This document shows, piece after piece, positions 22,994 through 36,000 of a DNA stretch of 64,000 nt. Every line of letters starts with the position of its first letter. The first letter of the stretch is position 1. The stretch comes from Cordia subcordata (taxonomy: Eukaryota > Streptophyta > Magnoliopsida > Boraginales > Cordiaceae). The translations under genes and the position numbers were made by a program. The stretch is from assembly GCA_028554755.1 (NCBI GenBank), contig JAPTOF010000002.1:13565001-13629000 (forward strand). The letters run 5' to 3'. A model generated the notes under the pieces. That model did not search any database and had not been told where the DNA came from. It saw only the letters and a program-made list of their open reading frames with translations.

Positions 22994-25900
22994 CGAGGAT
23001 TTCCGTCGCCCCGGCTGCGGGCTTTGCCGGCCGAACGACAAGCACCACCGCCGCCGCCTTCCGTCGTCAGCATCGTCTTGCTCGCTGCTCAGCTTCGATT
23101 CATATCCTGTCCAAGACTACGACAAGCTCTGGCGCGTCTTCACTGCTTCTGTAAAAGGCTTCTCTATCGGCGCTGGCCTCAAAGGTGGCCTCGCTCTCTT
23201 CGCCGTCCTCTCTCGCCTGCGTCGCAGGCGATCTCTGCCCTCCGCTAGGTATTACTTCTGTCCATTTCTGCACTTTCGAATCTAGTTTCTACTTATATAT
23301 AGTTTTTATCCAAAATCTGTGCGCTTTTGATTATGCATGTGTGCATATCTGTAATTTCGTTTAATATTTATGAACAGAATTACATATAGAGTATATCTCA
23401 AGTGTGTGTGTGTGTGTGTATAATTGTATAGAGATGCATATATTGGGAGGATATATGTATCATGCCTGTATTAATAGTCCTATCTATAATGCTTTCTTTC
23501 AATTTTATTTACATAATTACACACACATAAATATATTGTGTATACTACAAAGTTTCAATTTTTAAATTCTTATTGTGTGTGTGTGTATTAGTATATGTAT
23601 AGTTATGCACATATATGTTTAAATTTATGTATCTGTAATTCTTATTTCAATTTGTATATTCATAAGAATACATTATACATACACGCGCATATGCTATATA
23701 AGATCTGAGTGTGTTGTGTGTATATTTATGTGTGTGTATATATAGGCTTGTTTGGATTGGTTTATAAGAAAAGTATTTTTCGTTTAGGCTTTGACAAAAG
23801 TCTCATTTTTAAGAAGCTCAAATTTTTGGCTTCTAAAGAAAGCTCAATTTGAGCAATTTTTAAGAGCCAATTCAAAAGTCTATTGTAAAACAAAGTCAAT
23901 CTGTCAGGGCTCATAATCATAATTATGTATATTATATACACATATACTTATACTTACGTACATATATGCATGTGTGTGTGTGTGTATTTATTTATTTATT
24001 TTGATCTAGTTATAAGAGCATAATAAGATACATAAGCTTTATGTGTGTATCGTGCGTGTGTATGTATCTATGTCTGTATATGTGCATTCAGAATTTTGAT
24101 GAACTTATCTATTTATTCTCTATGTTTGATGTCTCAGGAAAGCAGAAATGGTTTTGGATTATGATTTGGATTATGATGATGTGATTTTCTTTCAGTTTTG
24201 TTTTTTTTTTTTTTTTAATTTCTTTTGGGTAAAGTGCTAGTACAGAGGACTGCAATAGACACGTAACAGTGCTCTGCACGCATGTATATATGGTCTGTAA
24301 TTCTATCTGTCTGTATGTGTATCCATTATAAATTATGTCCAGTTTATGTATTTATTCTTAATTTTTCTGTGTTTCAGGAAAGCAGAAATGGTTTCAAGTA
24401 GTGATGATGTTATATTAGCACTAAAAGAGACGCTAAGATACGGTTTATTTCTTGGTACCTTTGCCGGTACATTTGTTTCAGTAGATGAAATTATTGCTGC
24501 CTTGGGTGGCCACCGTAGGTATGGATTTGTGAATTCTTTTGGTTATAGGAAAGCATGCGTAATGTTTGATCATTTTGGTGAGGATATTAGTAATGTGATT
24601 TGGTGAAATGAATTTGATGCATTTTTGAGGGGTAAAGTAACTGTGTAATTCAGGACAGCAAAATGGAGGGCTTTGCTGGCAGGGGCAATAGCGGGGCCTT
24701 CAATGCTTCTTACTGGATTGGATACACAGCATACTAGCTTGGCAATTTACATTCTTATGCGCGCTGCAGTATTGGCATCGCGTTGTGGAATCAAAAGCAA
24801 AAGATTTGGCCGCATTTGTAAACCTTTGACATGGGCACATGGAGACATTTTTCTCATGTGTCTCTCCTCTTCACAGATTCTGTAAGTAATCCTTTTGTTT
24901 ATTAAGTAATAAATGCACAAGTATGATCATGTCCCATGTGATGGTGCATCAATGATTAGAGATGCTTAGCCATTCAGCTCTCTGAGTGGAATTGGGATCT
25001 CTGTGTATGAGAATGAGGAACAGATGAAATTCCATAAGTTCTTGCAACTGAAAAATCTCTGTTTGACTTTTTATCCTGAAATAGAAGTTTAAAAAATTTG
25101 GCTTCCTCAAGAATTCAATTTGTAGCACTATAACTTTTAGTCTTCCAATGTGATATTTTCATTTTTTGTGAGTTGCATGACATCTCTATTATGCTAAGGT
25201 TTATTGCAAAGTTTAGTTACGAAATACCCCGTGGTAATAAAGATCATTTCCTGTACTAAGTACAGTTGTGATGTTTGTTCAATGGCATCTCAGAGATAAT
25301 ATCAGTAAGTTCTGAATTTTGTATTTCCCTAACAAGTGTGTATCATTGCAACTTAGATGTTAACACTCCCATGTTATAGATTTAAAAAATTAGACTTTGT
25401 GCTTATGAGGTTGATTAAATGTGCTTCTGTTAATCAATTGAATCTGCAATTGCTGGTACACGTTTAGTGAATTGTGTTCATATAACAGAAGAACCTTATT
25501 TATGCCATCCACATGAAGAAATATTTCAAGCCAAGAGTTACTCACCTGATTTTGTTGAAGACCTGAGCCCTAAATATATGGTCTGGTGGGTTTATCCTTC
25601 AAAAATGGTTAGTTTATATCACTTATTAGAATTCTTTTATTTATAAAGAAGGTGTTCCTTTTCAGGTCTGCTTACATATTGAAGCAAGATAGTCTAGCTC
25701 CATCTTATAAGTCTTTTCTTAACAAACATGGAGCAAAGAATGCTGTCATACTGCAAGGTGTGAGAGACCTGACTTGTGGCAGGCCTCCTTCAAATTTAGA
25801 TGCAATAGAGAATTATTACAAGTCAACTAGTGTGGACCTTAAACTCGATCCTCAAATGAAAGTTCCATGCTCGGTAAGAAGAACTGGTCATACTTAAAAT

Positions 25901-28900
25901 AAGTTTTTACCATGTTGGTTACACCTACTCTCCAAGAATTTGAAACCGGTGAACATTTGTTGTGAAAACATGTCCAATAATTATTTGATCTGTTGAATAT
26001 GTGTTGCATATATTTTTGCAATTGTTCTTTTATTTCATCTACAATTTTTAAGACATCATAACAAGTATTAAGATATCAAAGATCAGAAAACCCTTCTTAG
26101 AACATGCATGGAGCTCTAGTGTTTGCACACTTCAAATGGATCCTTATGAAGAAAATAAGGTATGATGATCTAGGAGCCCTAATTAAGTTTCTAGAACTTC
26201 TAGTTTGCAGGATGTATACAATCTCCAAATATCATTGCAGAGATAAAATCCAAAAGTGGTGGAAACATAGTTTACTATGCCTGGACTTATTATTTGCCGA
26301 AGTCAATTTCTCTTTAAGGATGTGACTGTATGATGCTGCAGCCCATCTAGAAGTATCACCTTGCTAGATGTTCAGCTTCTAGTAGTTTGGCACAGTTTTT
26401 AAACTGCATTGTTATTAATATATCTGTAGAACACATACGTTTCATGAGTTCATCTTAAATATGTGTTTCCCTTTATCATTTCTTCTTTCTGTTGCTGTTT
26501 TATATATTTTAGATTTCAAGATCATTATGCTTGATAATACATCCATATCCCTACTTTGTCAATGCTAAATGACTACATTGATGCCTTGAGGATGGCAGCC
26601 TGGAGTTATTCTCATCTTTTCTTACCTTTATGCAGATTATTCATGGAAATCAAGCATGTGCTGCACATTTTATTTCCTTTCTTTTTCAAGCCTATCGAAG
26701 AGCACTACCAGTTTATCTTCCAGTCTACCTAATTCCTGCACTCATTGTACACCGCCAAGGTCTTATGAAAAGGTTATATATTAATCTTCCACGGGTTTAA
26801 GACTTATTTTCCTCTTATTATTGGTATCAAGTTAAGTTTCTTCTCATTAATGTGATCTTCTTTCACAGAAAAATGACATTGCAGAGTTAGACTCATTTGT
26901 TATGTTATGGAGTTGTCATAATATTATAGCATATGGCAATTTCAAGTTTTTTATTCTTGGTTGGCAAATCTACCATCTAAATGCATTTTGGTATAACATG
27001 ATTACTCTAGGTAATTTCAAATGCACACGTTTCACATATGCTGGTAGTGAGAATATAGGTAGCCAAACTCTGTGGTCTAGAGTTTGATAGTTTTACACAT
27101 TACAGAATCCATCAACCCTTCTACTTAAATCTGTTGTAATGATTTATTTGCATTGATGTATTGAACATTTTGAGCTACTTTAGCTGACACCAGATTCAGT
27201 TCCAACTTAGATGAACTTTGTTGTTGAAATCATATCTACAACTGTTTTACTGGTCCCGGTGATATCCTGGTGTTATTCTTCTTCTGGGGCATATTCTGAG
27301 ATCACATTTGACCTTTTGCAGACCTTTTACAATTTTAGGAAAAGGCTTGTTTGGTACAGCAAGGTCTAGCCTATTTCTCTCGGTATATTGTTCATCTGCC
27401 TGGTAAGCACTTCATTTGGGGGATGCAGTCCTAGTTAACAGAATGCATTATGTTGCTACAATATTGCACTTCTCATACATTCCCATCCTTTTCTTGAGAG
27501 ACTGGGTTGTAATTGGGGTTCTAATAGCAATTGAAAACTTCCATTCCTTCAGAGAAAACAGTAGGCCTGAAATTCTGATTTTTCCTTTCCTATCAAGTTT
27601 GCTTTTGATGTGGAAGTGTTTGTTTGGCCTAACTTTTAGACATGTGAAAGTGCTTCTCGTAAGTTTAGTAGGTGAAACTAGTTTATTTAGCCCATTTTCT
27701 GAAGAGCTCTCAAGTAGAAGGCAAAGCTAAAAGAAGTTGAATAATAAGAAGCTCCAAAATAGAGCTTTCCAGAGAAAAAAAGGAGGAAGAGGGGGGAGGG
27801 GGGGCTTCCAAACTGTTCATCACTTGTTTTTTCAGCAACTCTTCAGGAATTCTACAGCCAGCTAAAATTTCACAGCCTGAACCAAACAGACCCAAACACT
27901 AATGGAGGGACAATCGTGTGTTTAGCTATTAGTTTTGTCCGAGCTCTCAGTAAGCCACCTAACCCACTATCATTCCATAATTTGCAATGAACTTCTTTCT
28001 AGTTGCTCATTGCACTTTGTTATCGTGCAATAGTTGTGCAATTTACTTTCTCCTAGTTGAGGCTGAAGTCATGATATATTTCATGAAGTACATTCATCTT
28101 TCTGTACTATAACACTGAAATTTACAAAGCAGTCATGTCATTTCAACCAGGCCTGACCTCTGTACATGGCTGTGCTCAGTTGTGACTGTTGGCAAAGTAA
28201 TATATATCCAGGCATACGCAATACACTCTTATAACCATCAATACTGAAACTCCATATTCAAGTATATCAACACCCCTTTTGGACCATATTTGGTGACCAA
28301 TTCCTGCAATTCTGTCCTTCACAAAAATAACATTAAGAATAACGAGTACAAAATGATTACTAAAGTAATTCCGGCACCTAAAGAACCAGTCATGATGCTG
28401 TGCCTTTCCATTGTGATTTCTGCTGTTAAATTCTCTTACCTTTTGTTATCTTCCTTTTTTCTTCAGGATGTGGACATGCTTACTCTTCAGGCTCTTTAAG
28501 AGATGCAATATCCCTATGGTGGCAATGGGAACAGTAAGTTCTTTTTTCCCTAATGTTTGTTGAGTTACTGTACTGCGTCCAAGTTCTTCTTTAAGGAGAT
28601 ATTATGACGTGCAGTTCCCAACTGGCCTGGCCTTGGCAATCGAGAAGAAGAGTAGGCGTATAGAAATATCGCTCTACTGTCTAGCACGAGCTATCGAGAG
28701 TTTCTTCACGTGCATGGCCGACATTGGATATTTGCCGCAATCAAAAAATCTGAAGCGAGTTGATGTGCTGGTTTTTAGCATTTCAACTGCAATTATCATG
28801 CATTGTTACGCAATGGAAAGGGATGTCTTCCGATCCAAGTACCTGAATGTTCTTGATTGGGTATTCGGCGTGCCTCTTCCTCCATACGAAACCACTCCAC

Positions 28901-28914
28901 GCAAGAAGAGTTAG
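22896..28914 (+). CDS. TMEM135-like / Tim17-family-annotated membrane protein, 8 exons, 504 aa
   Basis: Exons: 22896-23248, 24378-24518, 24654-24881, 25666-25873, 26636-26772, 27322-27402, 28467-28533, 28615-28914; total 1515 nt with all introns GT-AG and frame preserved. The start ATG at 22896 has a strong context (CCACCATG); the frame is open upstream but low in complexity. The N-terminus has a ten-Gly tract (residues 23-32) and a Cys/His/Arg-rich stretch. Hydrophobic segments lie near residues 91-113 ('GFSIGAGLKGGLALFAVL'), 135-158, 171-205, 330-350 and 360-390. It resembles the plant protein annotated in Arabidopsis as a Tim17/22/23 family protein related to animal TMEM135 (At5g51150, from memory). 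TMEM135 acts at mitochondrial and peroxisomal membranes; the plant role is not established. The family call rests on remembered similarity, so homology is likely and function uncertain. Confidence 0.85.
22961..22992. repeat. (GGC)n trinucleotide run coding Gly
   Basis: A run of GGC codons giving ten consecutive Gly in exon 1 of the TMEM135-like gene; likely length-polymorphic. Confidence 0.9.
23400..24080. repeat. Scattered (GT)n/(TA)n microsatellites in intron 1
   Basis: Intron 1 of the TMEM135-like gene has many short TG and TA runs (for example at 23403-23420, 23574-23587 and 23969-23986) around a family A MITE. Confidence 0.8.
23745..23912. mobile_element. MITE, family A, short divergent copy
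   Basis: It begins GGCTTGTTTGGATTGGTTT and ends with a weak inverted counterpart near 23912. It lies within intron 1 of the TMEM135-like gene and is about 60 bp shorter than other copies. Confidence 0.5.
24131..24196 (+). pseudogene. Duplicated exon-2 start with acceptor site, inside intron 1
   Basis: GTCTCAGGAAAGCAGAAATG at 24131-24150 repeats the true exon-2 acceptor region at 24371-24390 (GTTTCAGGAAAGCAGAAATG) 240 bases upstream, with similarity extending into both the preceding T-rich tract and the following GATGATGT region. It has an intact AG acceptor in the same phase, but no matching donor was identified. It is probably the remnant of a local duplication. Confidence 0.7.
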
Positions 28915-29835
28915 TATGGCTTCTACTCTCAAGAGAGGTTTATAGCTTAACAAGAAAGGTCCCGGCAAGACGAGACACTATTATTTATGCTCTCATTAGT
29001 ATAGTTTTTGGAAGTGCAGTCGCGCGACAAGGTTCCGTTCAGCTTAAGCAGAAAGGGGCTTGTAAATTACAGAGACCATAGGTGACATTTTCAGATGAGC
29101 AGGATTAGTTTTGTTACCCTTCTGTGTGATCACAAATTTTGCAGATTAACCGAGGGAACAATGTGGTGATGCACAAATACTCATTCTCTATGTAGGTGTT
29201 ACGCTACCTTATCCTTCATTTCAATTGCAAATTGAAACATTCAAACATTTATTGCATTGAGTAATGAAACTGGCATCACATCTTCAAAACAATAGCAGTT
29301 CTAAGTGACACACGTGATGTGCCAATTGCTGCAAGCATGTCATCAATTGCAACCTTCCACCATTTCAATATTGCAAATTTCGCGCTGTCAATTCATTTGC
29401 TGTACAATTAATTGTTCAATACAAAATCAAACGGAAAAATATCACTGCTCGTAAATCTTGATGTCATGAAACAGTATCATTTTAGATCGATTAATTTGAG
29501 AGTTCAAATAATTATTGATTATACGCACAACAATATTCTCCCCCCAACCTAGGGGTCTGGGCCTGAATTTAGAGCCTTGACGGAGAGTGGTACGATTTTA
29601 CATTACAGAGGCAGCAATGTTGAATATTTCGTGGATAAATCAAAGTCAGGCTCCTAAAAGAGGAATTTTCGAATCTGAATATTTCCTTAGTGTCAACTGT
29701 CAAAAGACACAACATTCAAGAAATTCTGAACACCACCACAAGAAACATGAAATTAATAAAAAAAAAACCTAAAGAGTCCATTTTACAAAATTCTTTTAGG
29801 AATATAAATTTGACGACGCTACTTATTCTAACTAT
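28915..29835. other. 3' UTR of the TMEM135-like gene and convergent spacer
   Basis: The region between two convergent genes. No other gene is seen. It should hold the 3' UTRs of both neighbours, with AATAAA-like signals; exact ends cannot be set. Confidence 0.5.
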
Positions 29836-30204
29836 TCAAACCTCATCCTCATGAAGAAGCATATTGGGTATGCCCTTATTAACAGGGAACTTCCTCCCAG
29901 TCTCGGGACAAACCAGAGCGCCCTCTTCGAGGTGAAGCTCGACGAGGGCGTGGTGAAACTTGCGGAGAAACTCATCCGACTCGAGCATAGCAGGCTCGGC
30001 TTGGTCGGGCAACTCGGAGTAGCCCATGGCTCTCGACGCCTCGAGAAGCGCCTTCCACTCAATCTTCCCAAACATGTTCTTGAGAAAATCTGGGTTCAAG
30101 TCCACCTGCTTTTCCACCACTTTTTCGGCTTCGATTCTCAGTGGGAAGCCATTGGTGACCCCCTTTATGTTCGATGATAGCATGTTGTGTGTTAGCAGCC
30201 TCAT
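29836..30204 (-). CDS. TRM112: TRM112-like methyltransferase activator, 122 aa, single exon
   Basis: An uninterrupted frame that begins MRLLTHNMLSSNIKG and ends 'CPETGRKFPVNKGIPNMLL' plus HEDEV, which matches plant TRM112 proteins over the full length. TRM112 is a small zinc-ribbon-type protein that binds and stabilises several methyltransferases acting on tRNA (TRM9 and TRM11 types), rRNA (BUD23 type) and translation release factors (MTQ2 type); in Arabidopsis one paralogue, SMO2, promotes cell division in organ growth (established knowledge). The conserved C-terminal 'CPETGR' loop is present and the central helix region is intact. The gene is convergent with the TMEM135-like gene and on the same strand as ZYP1, which also lies next to a TRM112 gene in Arabidopsis. 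Confidence 0.95.
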   Translation of the reverse strand: MRLLTHNMLSSNIKGVTNGFPLRIEAEKVVEKQVDLNPDFLKNMFGKIEWKALLEASRAMGYSELPDQAEPAMLESDEFLRKFHHALVELHLEEGALVCPETGRKFPVNKGIPNMLLHEDEV

Positions 30205-30663
30205 GATTGATTGATCGTGTGGGTGTTTTTGTGTGTGTTTTAGTAAGTGGAGGCTAAAGAGGCAGAGTGGAGCAAAGTTCAGAGAGTAAATGGAGGCAGG
30301 GGGTTTGAGGTTATGTGTGGATTTCTGTGGTATTAAATTACATTTATATCCTTAGGATATTGTTGGTATTACGGGATTGTCCAAAGCTTAATGAAGATAT
30401 TGTATTTGCAATGTAGTTATTGATTATATTGGTCTTACTTTTGAAAATATACTAGAATATAGGCCGTAAAAATAAATATTTTTCAGCAATTTAGTTATTG
30501 TTGATGAAAATTATAAATTTACAGTCTAAGTTAGGATAAAAAATAAATATAGTTTGTAAAATCTAATTATTGATAAGTTTTCAATATTAACAATTTTTCC
30601 CCTCAAAAAAATATTTACTCTATTCTTTTATATCTATCTAAAACTATTTCTTAAATTCAATGA
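30205..30663 (-). promoter_or_regulatory. Upstream region of TRM112
   Basis: Probable 5' UTR and promoter (30205-30350 is GT/purine-rich on the plus strand), then AT-rich spacer. No definite TATA box or site II motif was identified. Confidence 0.35.
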
Positions 30664-31017
30664 TATTAACACAATAAATAAATAAATCAATATTTTTTCT
30701 ACAAGTTTAAACTTTTAAATGAGGTGATAATTCTAAGATGGTATCAGAGCGTGGAAACCAAACAATACAGGTTCGGAACTCACCGTTACCTATTTAAAAA
30801 TATAATTGTCTACGTGCAAGCTCTAAACAAATTACGCTACTGGAAGCAAACAGTACATGTTCGATTCTTACTGCTACCCATTTAAAAATATTAAATTGTC
30901 CACGTACAAACTTTAAATAAATTATGCTACACGTGAAGGGGCGTGTTAGTACAATAAATAAATAAACCAATATCCTTTCTATAAATTTAAGCTTTTAAAT
31001 GATGTGGTAACTCTAAA
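30664..31017 (+). mobile_element. TRIM-like miniature LTR element
   Basis: Terminal direct repeats of about 74 bp lie at 30664-30737 and 30944-31017, sharing 'ACAATAAATAAATAAA' and 'TTTAA(A/G)CTTTTAAATGA'. The left repeat is followed within a base by TGGTATCAGAGC (30739-30750), the primer site for initiator tRNA-Met. The right repeat is preceded by a purine-rich stretch (GTGAAGGGG). The interior of about 200 bp has no coding capacity and holds a tandem duplication of about 92 bp. The layout matches terminal-repeat retrotransposons in miniature. Related copies are at 51.8 and 62.1 kb. Confidence 0.7.
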
Positions 31018-31796
31018 AAATGAGATCTCCTTTTGCTTTTACTTTTTCAATTTAGATATTCTATCCAATCATTTCAAATCTCTAATAAAAAATATGATTA
31101 TTATTAAATATTTATTATGAATGAAATTTTATAATAAAACATATTTATAATTTATCATTTCATAAACTATAAAAATTTTAATAAAATTCTATTTTTTTTA
31201 TGCATCGTACATTTTATATTCTAGTTATTTCAAAAAATAGTAAGCATGACGGTGAAACGACATTTGAATAACGAATTTGGGATTGAGTGAGCTCTTGCGA
31301 TTTGACGATGGGGATTACTTGACGAGTTTTCAGAAGTTGACCAAAAAAGGAAAAGAAAAGAGAAAGAGTTTGCAAAAGGTATTTTTAAAGACACCTTATA
31401 TTCAAAATTAAACTAAATTTTCTTAATTTGTTTTATGTGAATTTCAAAAATTATATTCTAGCTTCTCTAAGTACATAGGCGACAAAATCTTTTGTACATG
31501 TCATATTTTTGTTGAAATCCTATTTACTATATATGTTGAAATTTAAAAATTAATTCGATATATAAAATTTTCATTTCTTGTAGAATTTGGAGTAGTTTTG
31601 GATTTGGATCTAATGTAACACAAAGTTGCCTTATATTTTCAGTAGAGGTTGTTTTGACATAATCAATCTATTTCTACAAGAAACTCATAAAGGTCAAAGC
31701 CCTTTTAAACACTCTTTTTTTTTAAATTTAAATATTGATGAAATGTGAAAAAAATAAAAATCAATAAATGTTTGCAGAACTGATTAAAGAAATTAA
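31018..31796. other. Intergenic, AT-rich, nothing recognised
   Basis: No open frames or repeats that I can identify. Confidence 0.4.
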
Positions 31797-32229
31797 TGTT
31801 AGCGCAATATAGGATCATATACATGAATTTACAATATAAAATTCAAATACATAATTGATAGCGGAAGCACATACATGTTTGAGCCATTATTGTTAAAGAA
31901 TTATTGTTGAAGAAATAACTGTCACGCAGTCTAAACTTAGATCTTCATCTCCCTGCTCTACTCAATATTAACAGATGCTTATGGGAACAACTGTTAAGTT
32001 AAGATTAGGAGAGGGGACCTAGACCTATTTATAATAAATTCTGATAGTCATACCCATAAAAGGATTTATCAAAATATATGGGCCTATGCACAAAAGAACC
32101 ATATGGATTTATGAGGTGGGCTAAAACTAATATGATCACAAAGCCCAACTTGTAAACCAGATATTCAGCCTATTTTATAAAACCAAAAATAATTAGCGGT
32201 AGCCCACTTTAAATAGAAATTTTCCAACA
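31797..32229 (-). repeat. Copia 3' LTR
   Basis: Plus strand TGTTAGCGCAATATAGG ... TTTTCCAACA. It pairs with 38626-39042. It is 3' because the element is on the minus strand. Confidence 0.9.
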
Positions 32230-32603
32230 GTCTCCCACTTGGGCAACGTTAATTGTTTTATTTATTTTTCAAATATTTTTAAGAAAAATATTTATTAGGC
32301 TGAATAAGAAACAAAATGTGGCCACAATTTTTTAAAATATTCTAATTCACAAGATTACACCTGGAGCGCATATCCGGACCAACAAGATTGTCAAACATCG
32401 AATCATGGCAATCATAATATTCCTTATTGACACAAGGCTTTCCATGGTCACAAACGTCATCCAACCTTATCGTCATGGACCAAACATACGGTAGCGTAGC
32501 AAGAAACTAGCACCAATATGTGATCAAAATGTGCTATTTCTTTGTTAGTCCTCCACATGATTTCTCCAATATCGGCATTTTAAAGCAGAGAAATTTATTA
32601 TTT

Positions 32604-32745
32604 TTATCCTCACAAAATAGCGTTCAATATGCTAGAGGAAAGAATATATATCCTCACAAAATGGCATTCAACAGGCCAGAGAATAAATTATTCTTAACCT
32701 TACAAAATGGCAATCAATATGCCAGAGGTAAGAATACATTCCTCT
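32604..32745. repeat. Three tandem repeats of about 47 bp inside the copia element
   Basis: Units begin at about 32604, 32653 and 32698. Each has '(T/C)CTCACAAAAT(A/G)GC' (third: CCTTACAAAATGGC), then 'TTCAATATGC(T/C)AGAG' or close variants. They lie between the RNase H remnant and the 3' LTR, in the element's 3' untranslated region. Confidence 0.75.
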
Positions 32746-33034
32746 AACCAAAATGTGTCCTTATGGAGACATTAAACTAAAGAGGGGATCTTATCGCAAT
32801 GGGCACCAAACATAAGATCCTCAACAAAATATGAACATGAGTAATCACAATATACAATTATGTTGTAAACCATAAAACAACATACTATTGTACGAATGCA
32901 CTAATGTGCAAAGCAAAACATAAAATAATGAGAACATCCAATAATACATGATGATATAAAGCTCCCACTAGACAATAGCATCAAAAAGATTGTAAAATAC
33001 TCATATTCCTAACATGTTTCACAAAAATCATAAG

Positions 33035-36000
33035 TCAAAGACCCTTGGACGAGGAGTTAATTAATACGTCATCACTAGCAATTCGTTTTATATGAATGAT
33101 ATCATTTTTGACAAAGTCTCTGACTACCAAGAACTTGATATCTATATGCTTACAAGCTTTAATTTTCTTGTTATTCTTTGATAATAGAACAACAACTCTA
33201 TTATCACAATAGATCTTAATAGATCTAGTAACAGAATTTATAATTCTCAAAACTAGATATCATGTTCTTAAAACATATAGCAGGAGATGAGGCATCATAA
33301 CAAGCCACAAATTCATATAGTTGAAGAGGCATTAAGTTGTTATTTTACACTCTTCCAAGACATGGCCCTCTAACTAACACAAAGACATATCCAAAAGTAA
33401 ATTTTCAATTATTTGAGTATCCAACATAGTCAGAGTTAGAATATCCAATCAACTTTAGATAATCTACTTTATAGCAAACAAGCGTATAATTTTTGGTCTT
33501 TTATAGGTATTTTATTACCTAATTATCAACAACCCAATAATCCATTCCAGGATTTATTATCAACCAAAACTCTTATCACAAAAGCGATTTCAAGTCTAGT
33601 GCAAACCAGATCATACAACGGGCTCTCAACAGCATTAGCATAAGGTATATATTTCATAGAATCACTCTCTATATCATTTTGAGGATATTGCTTCAATTTG
33701 AGTTGATCACCTTTTACAATAAATGCACACAAGACTTACAATCCTTACACCAAAAAAAAAAATTCTGAAAACTCAATCAATGTAAGATTTCGTAAAAGAT
33801 TTAAAAATTCCAAGAGACTTATTTCAATAAAACTTAATCCCAAGAACAAAAGAAGCATCCTCAAAATCTTTCATATTGAAAGCCTTCAGTAAAATATTGT
33901 TTAGTCTCATGGAGCATACCCAAGGCATATATAACTAGAAAAATTTCATCAACATGCAATATTAGGAAGACAAATTTACTCCCACTAATCTTGAAATATA
34001 TACATGGATCAACTCTATTTTCCTCAAAATAATAAGAAGTTACTATTTCATCAAACTTCAAATATTCATTACTTTGAGGCGTGATTCAAAACCATAAATG
34101 AATTTTCTAAGTCTACAAGCCATATTATCCTTACCAATAATAGTAAACCTTCAGGCTATTTCATGTAAACTTATAGATATATATCACTATTGAACAAAAC
34201 TATTTTCACATCTATATGAGCCATTAATAGCTCAAAGAATATTTTATAGAAACATGTGAAAAAGATTTCATTGTAATCTATACATTTTCTTTGGGTAAAG
34301 CCTTTTGTAACTAATCTCACCTTTGGCCTCTCAATCTTCTCTATGAGATCTCTCTTGGTCTTAAAGACCTATTTGCAACCAATAAGATTATCTCCTTTAA
34401 GAAGATCAACAACTTCCCAAATTTATTTTCATTATAGGTTGCATCTCATTTCTCATAGCATTCAAGTAAATGCGATAATCATTACAAATGGAATGTCTTC
34501 TTTCTCTAATAGACCTTTTAAATGTTGTTCATCATTAAATCATAAGGTTGTGAGATTTCAACATGTAGATTTTCATTAGCTGTAACATCATCATCTATTA
34601 TAGGGTACCCACTAATATCTTGTCTCTCAATGTGAGTAGAGTACCAACCTGACTACTTATTAGTAGTGGAAATGAGACAATTTCTCTATCGTTATCCTCA
34701 ATAGTAGGTTGAGAACATACAACATTACCAACATCTAATTATAAGAATTTGGGCATTTGAGATTTAACAATCTTAGAAACACATGTAGAATAATAGAACT
34801 TATATCATTAAAATGAGTCAAATACCCAATGAGACAATGAATAGTTTTAGGGTCAGTGGTTTCTTATTTGAAAAACCTTACCTAACAGGACAATTCCAAA
34901 CCGAAAATTGGTCAAACTAGGTTTTTTCCCTAACCAAAATTCGAAAAACGAGCCTTAGGGACAAACTTGTTGAGAACATGGATAAGTATCTAACAAGAAA
35001 TTTTAATGCCTTCACTATAAAGGTACTCTAATAGGTCAGTAACACTCATCATGCTTCTTATCATATCTGTAAAGGTGTATTTTCACCTTTCGATCACACC
35101 ATTTTACTCAGGCATACTAGACATAGTATATTGGGCAATAATCCCATAATTTTATAAGTATTTGGTGAATGACCCTATATGTTGTCCAGAGATCCAAGCC
35201 TACCACATTATTCACCTCTTTTGTCATATCCAACAATTTTGATAACCTTCCCAAATTATTTTTCTACTTGTCTTAAAAATTTTAAATTTTTCAATAGCAT
35301 CAGATTTTTCTTTAATTAGATAGAGATATCTATAACAAGAAAAATCATTAATAAATTTAACAAAATATTTATTACCACACAATATAACCGAAACAGGTCC
35401 AGTAGTATCTATGTTTATCACTTCTAAAAGGCAAACCAGTGGGTAGCATATTTCTTTTAACTTTAGTGCGCTTACCCCTTATGCACCCAATATAAGTTTC
35501 AAGATCATCAAAAATTTAGAGAAGGTAAAATCTCACTGTTAATGAGTTTTCAACTCTTTCCCTAGAAATGTGACCTAGCCTTTTATGCCATAGCAAAGAA
35601 AAAATTTCTTTACTTAAACTCTTTTTAGAAGCAAAATTTTCTATATGAAAAGAGTCACGAGAACTTCCTAGTAATAAACACAATTGGTATAAACCATTTG
35701 ATAAAACATATTCACCAACAATTTTGAAATTAAAAAAAAATTGTACTGGTCATTTAAATACAGACTAGTTGTCCTAATGTAAGACTCTAATCCACTTGCC
35801 CCTCATCTATTTTCTCTTTGTTTAACCAAAATTGAACTTGGGCAATGAGCTCTTTTATAACCTTTTCTTACAAAAGTAAGAGTTCTTATCAAACTTAGTG
35901 ATACCAGATTTAGGACTTCTTACATTGTGATTTTAATCTATGATCTAGATCTGACCTTTACCACCCTTTTTAAAACTATGACCTTTCTTAGTAACATGAC

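Noticed and set aside
22825..23248. Arg- and Pro-rich frames on both strands over exon 1 of the TMEM135-like gene
   Set aside because: They are shadows of the GC-rich, (GGC)n-containing exon.
29851..30177. 108-codon plus-strand frame over TRM112
   Set aside because: It is antisense to the complete and highly conserved TRM112 protein.
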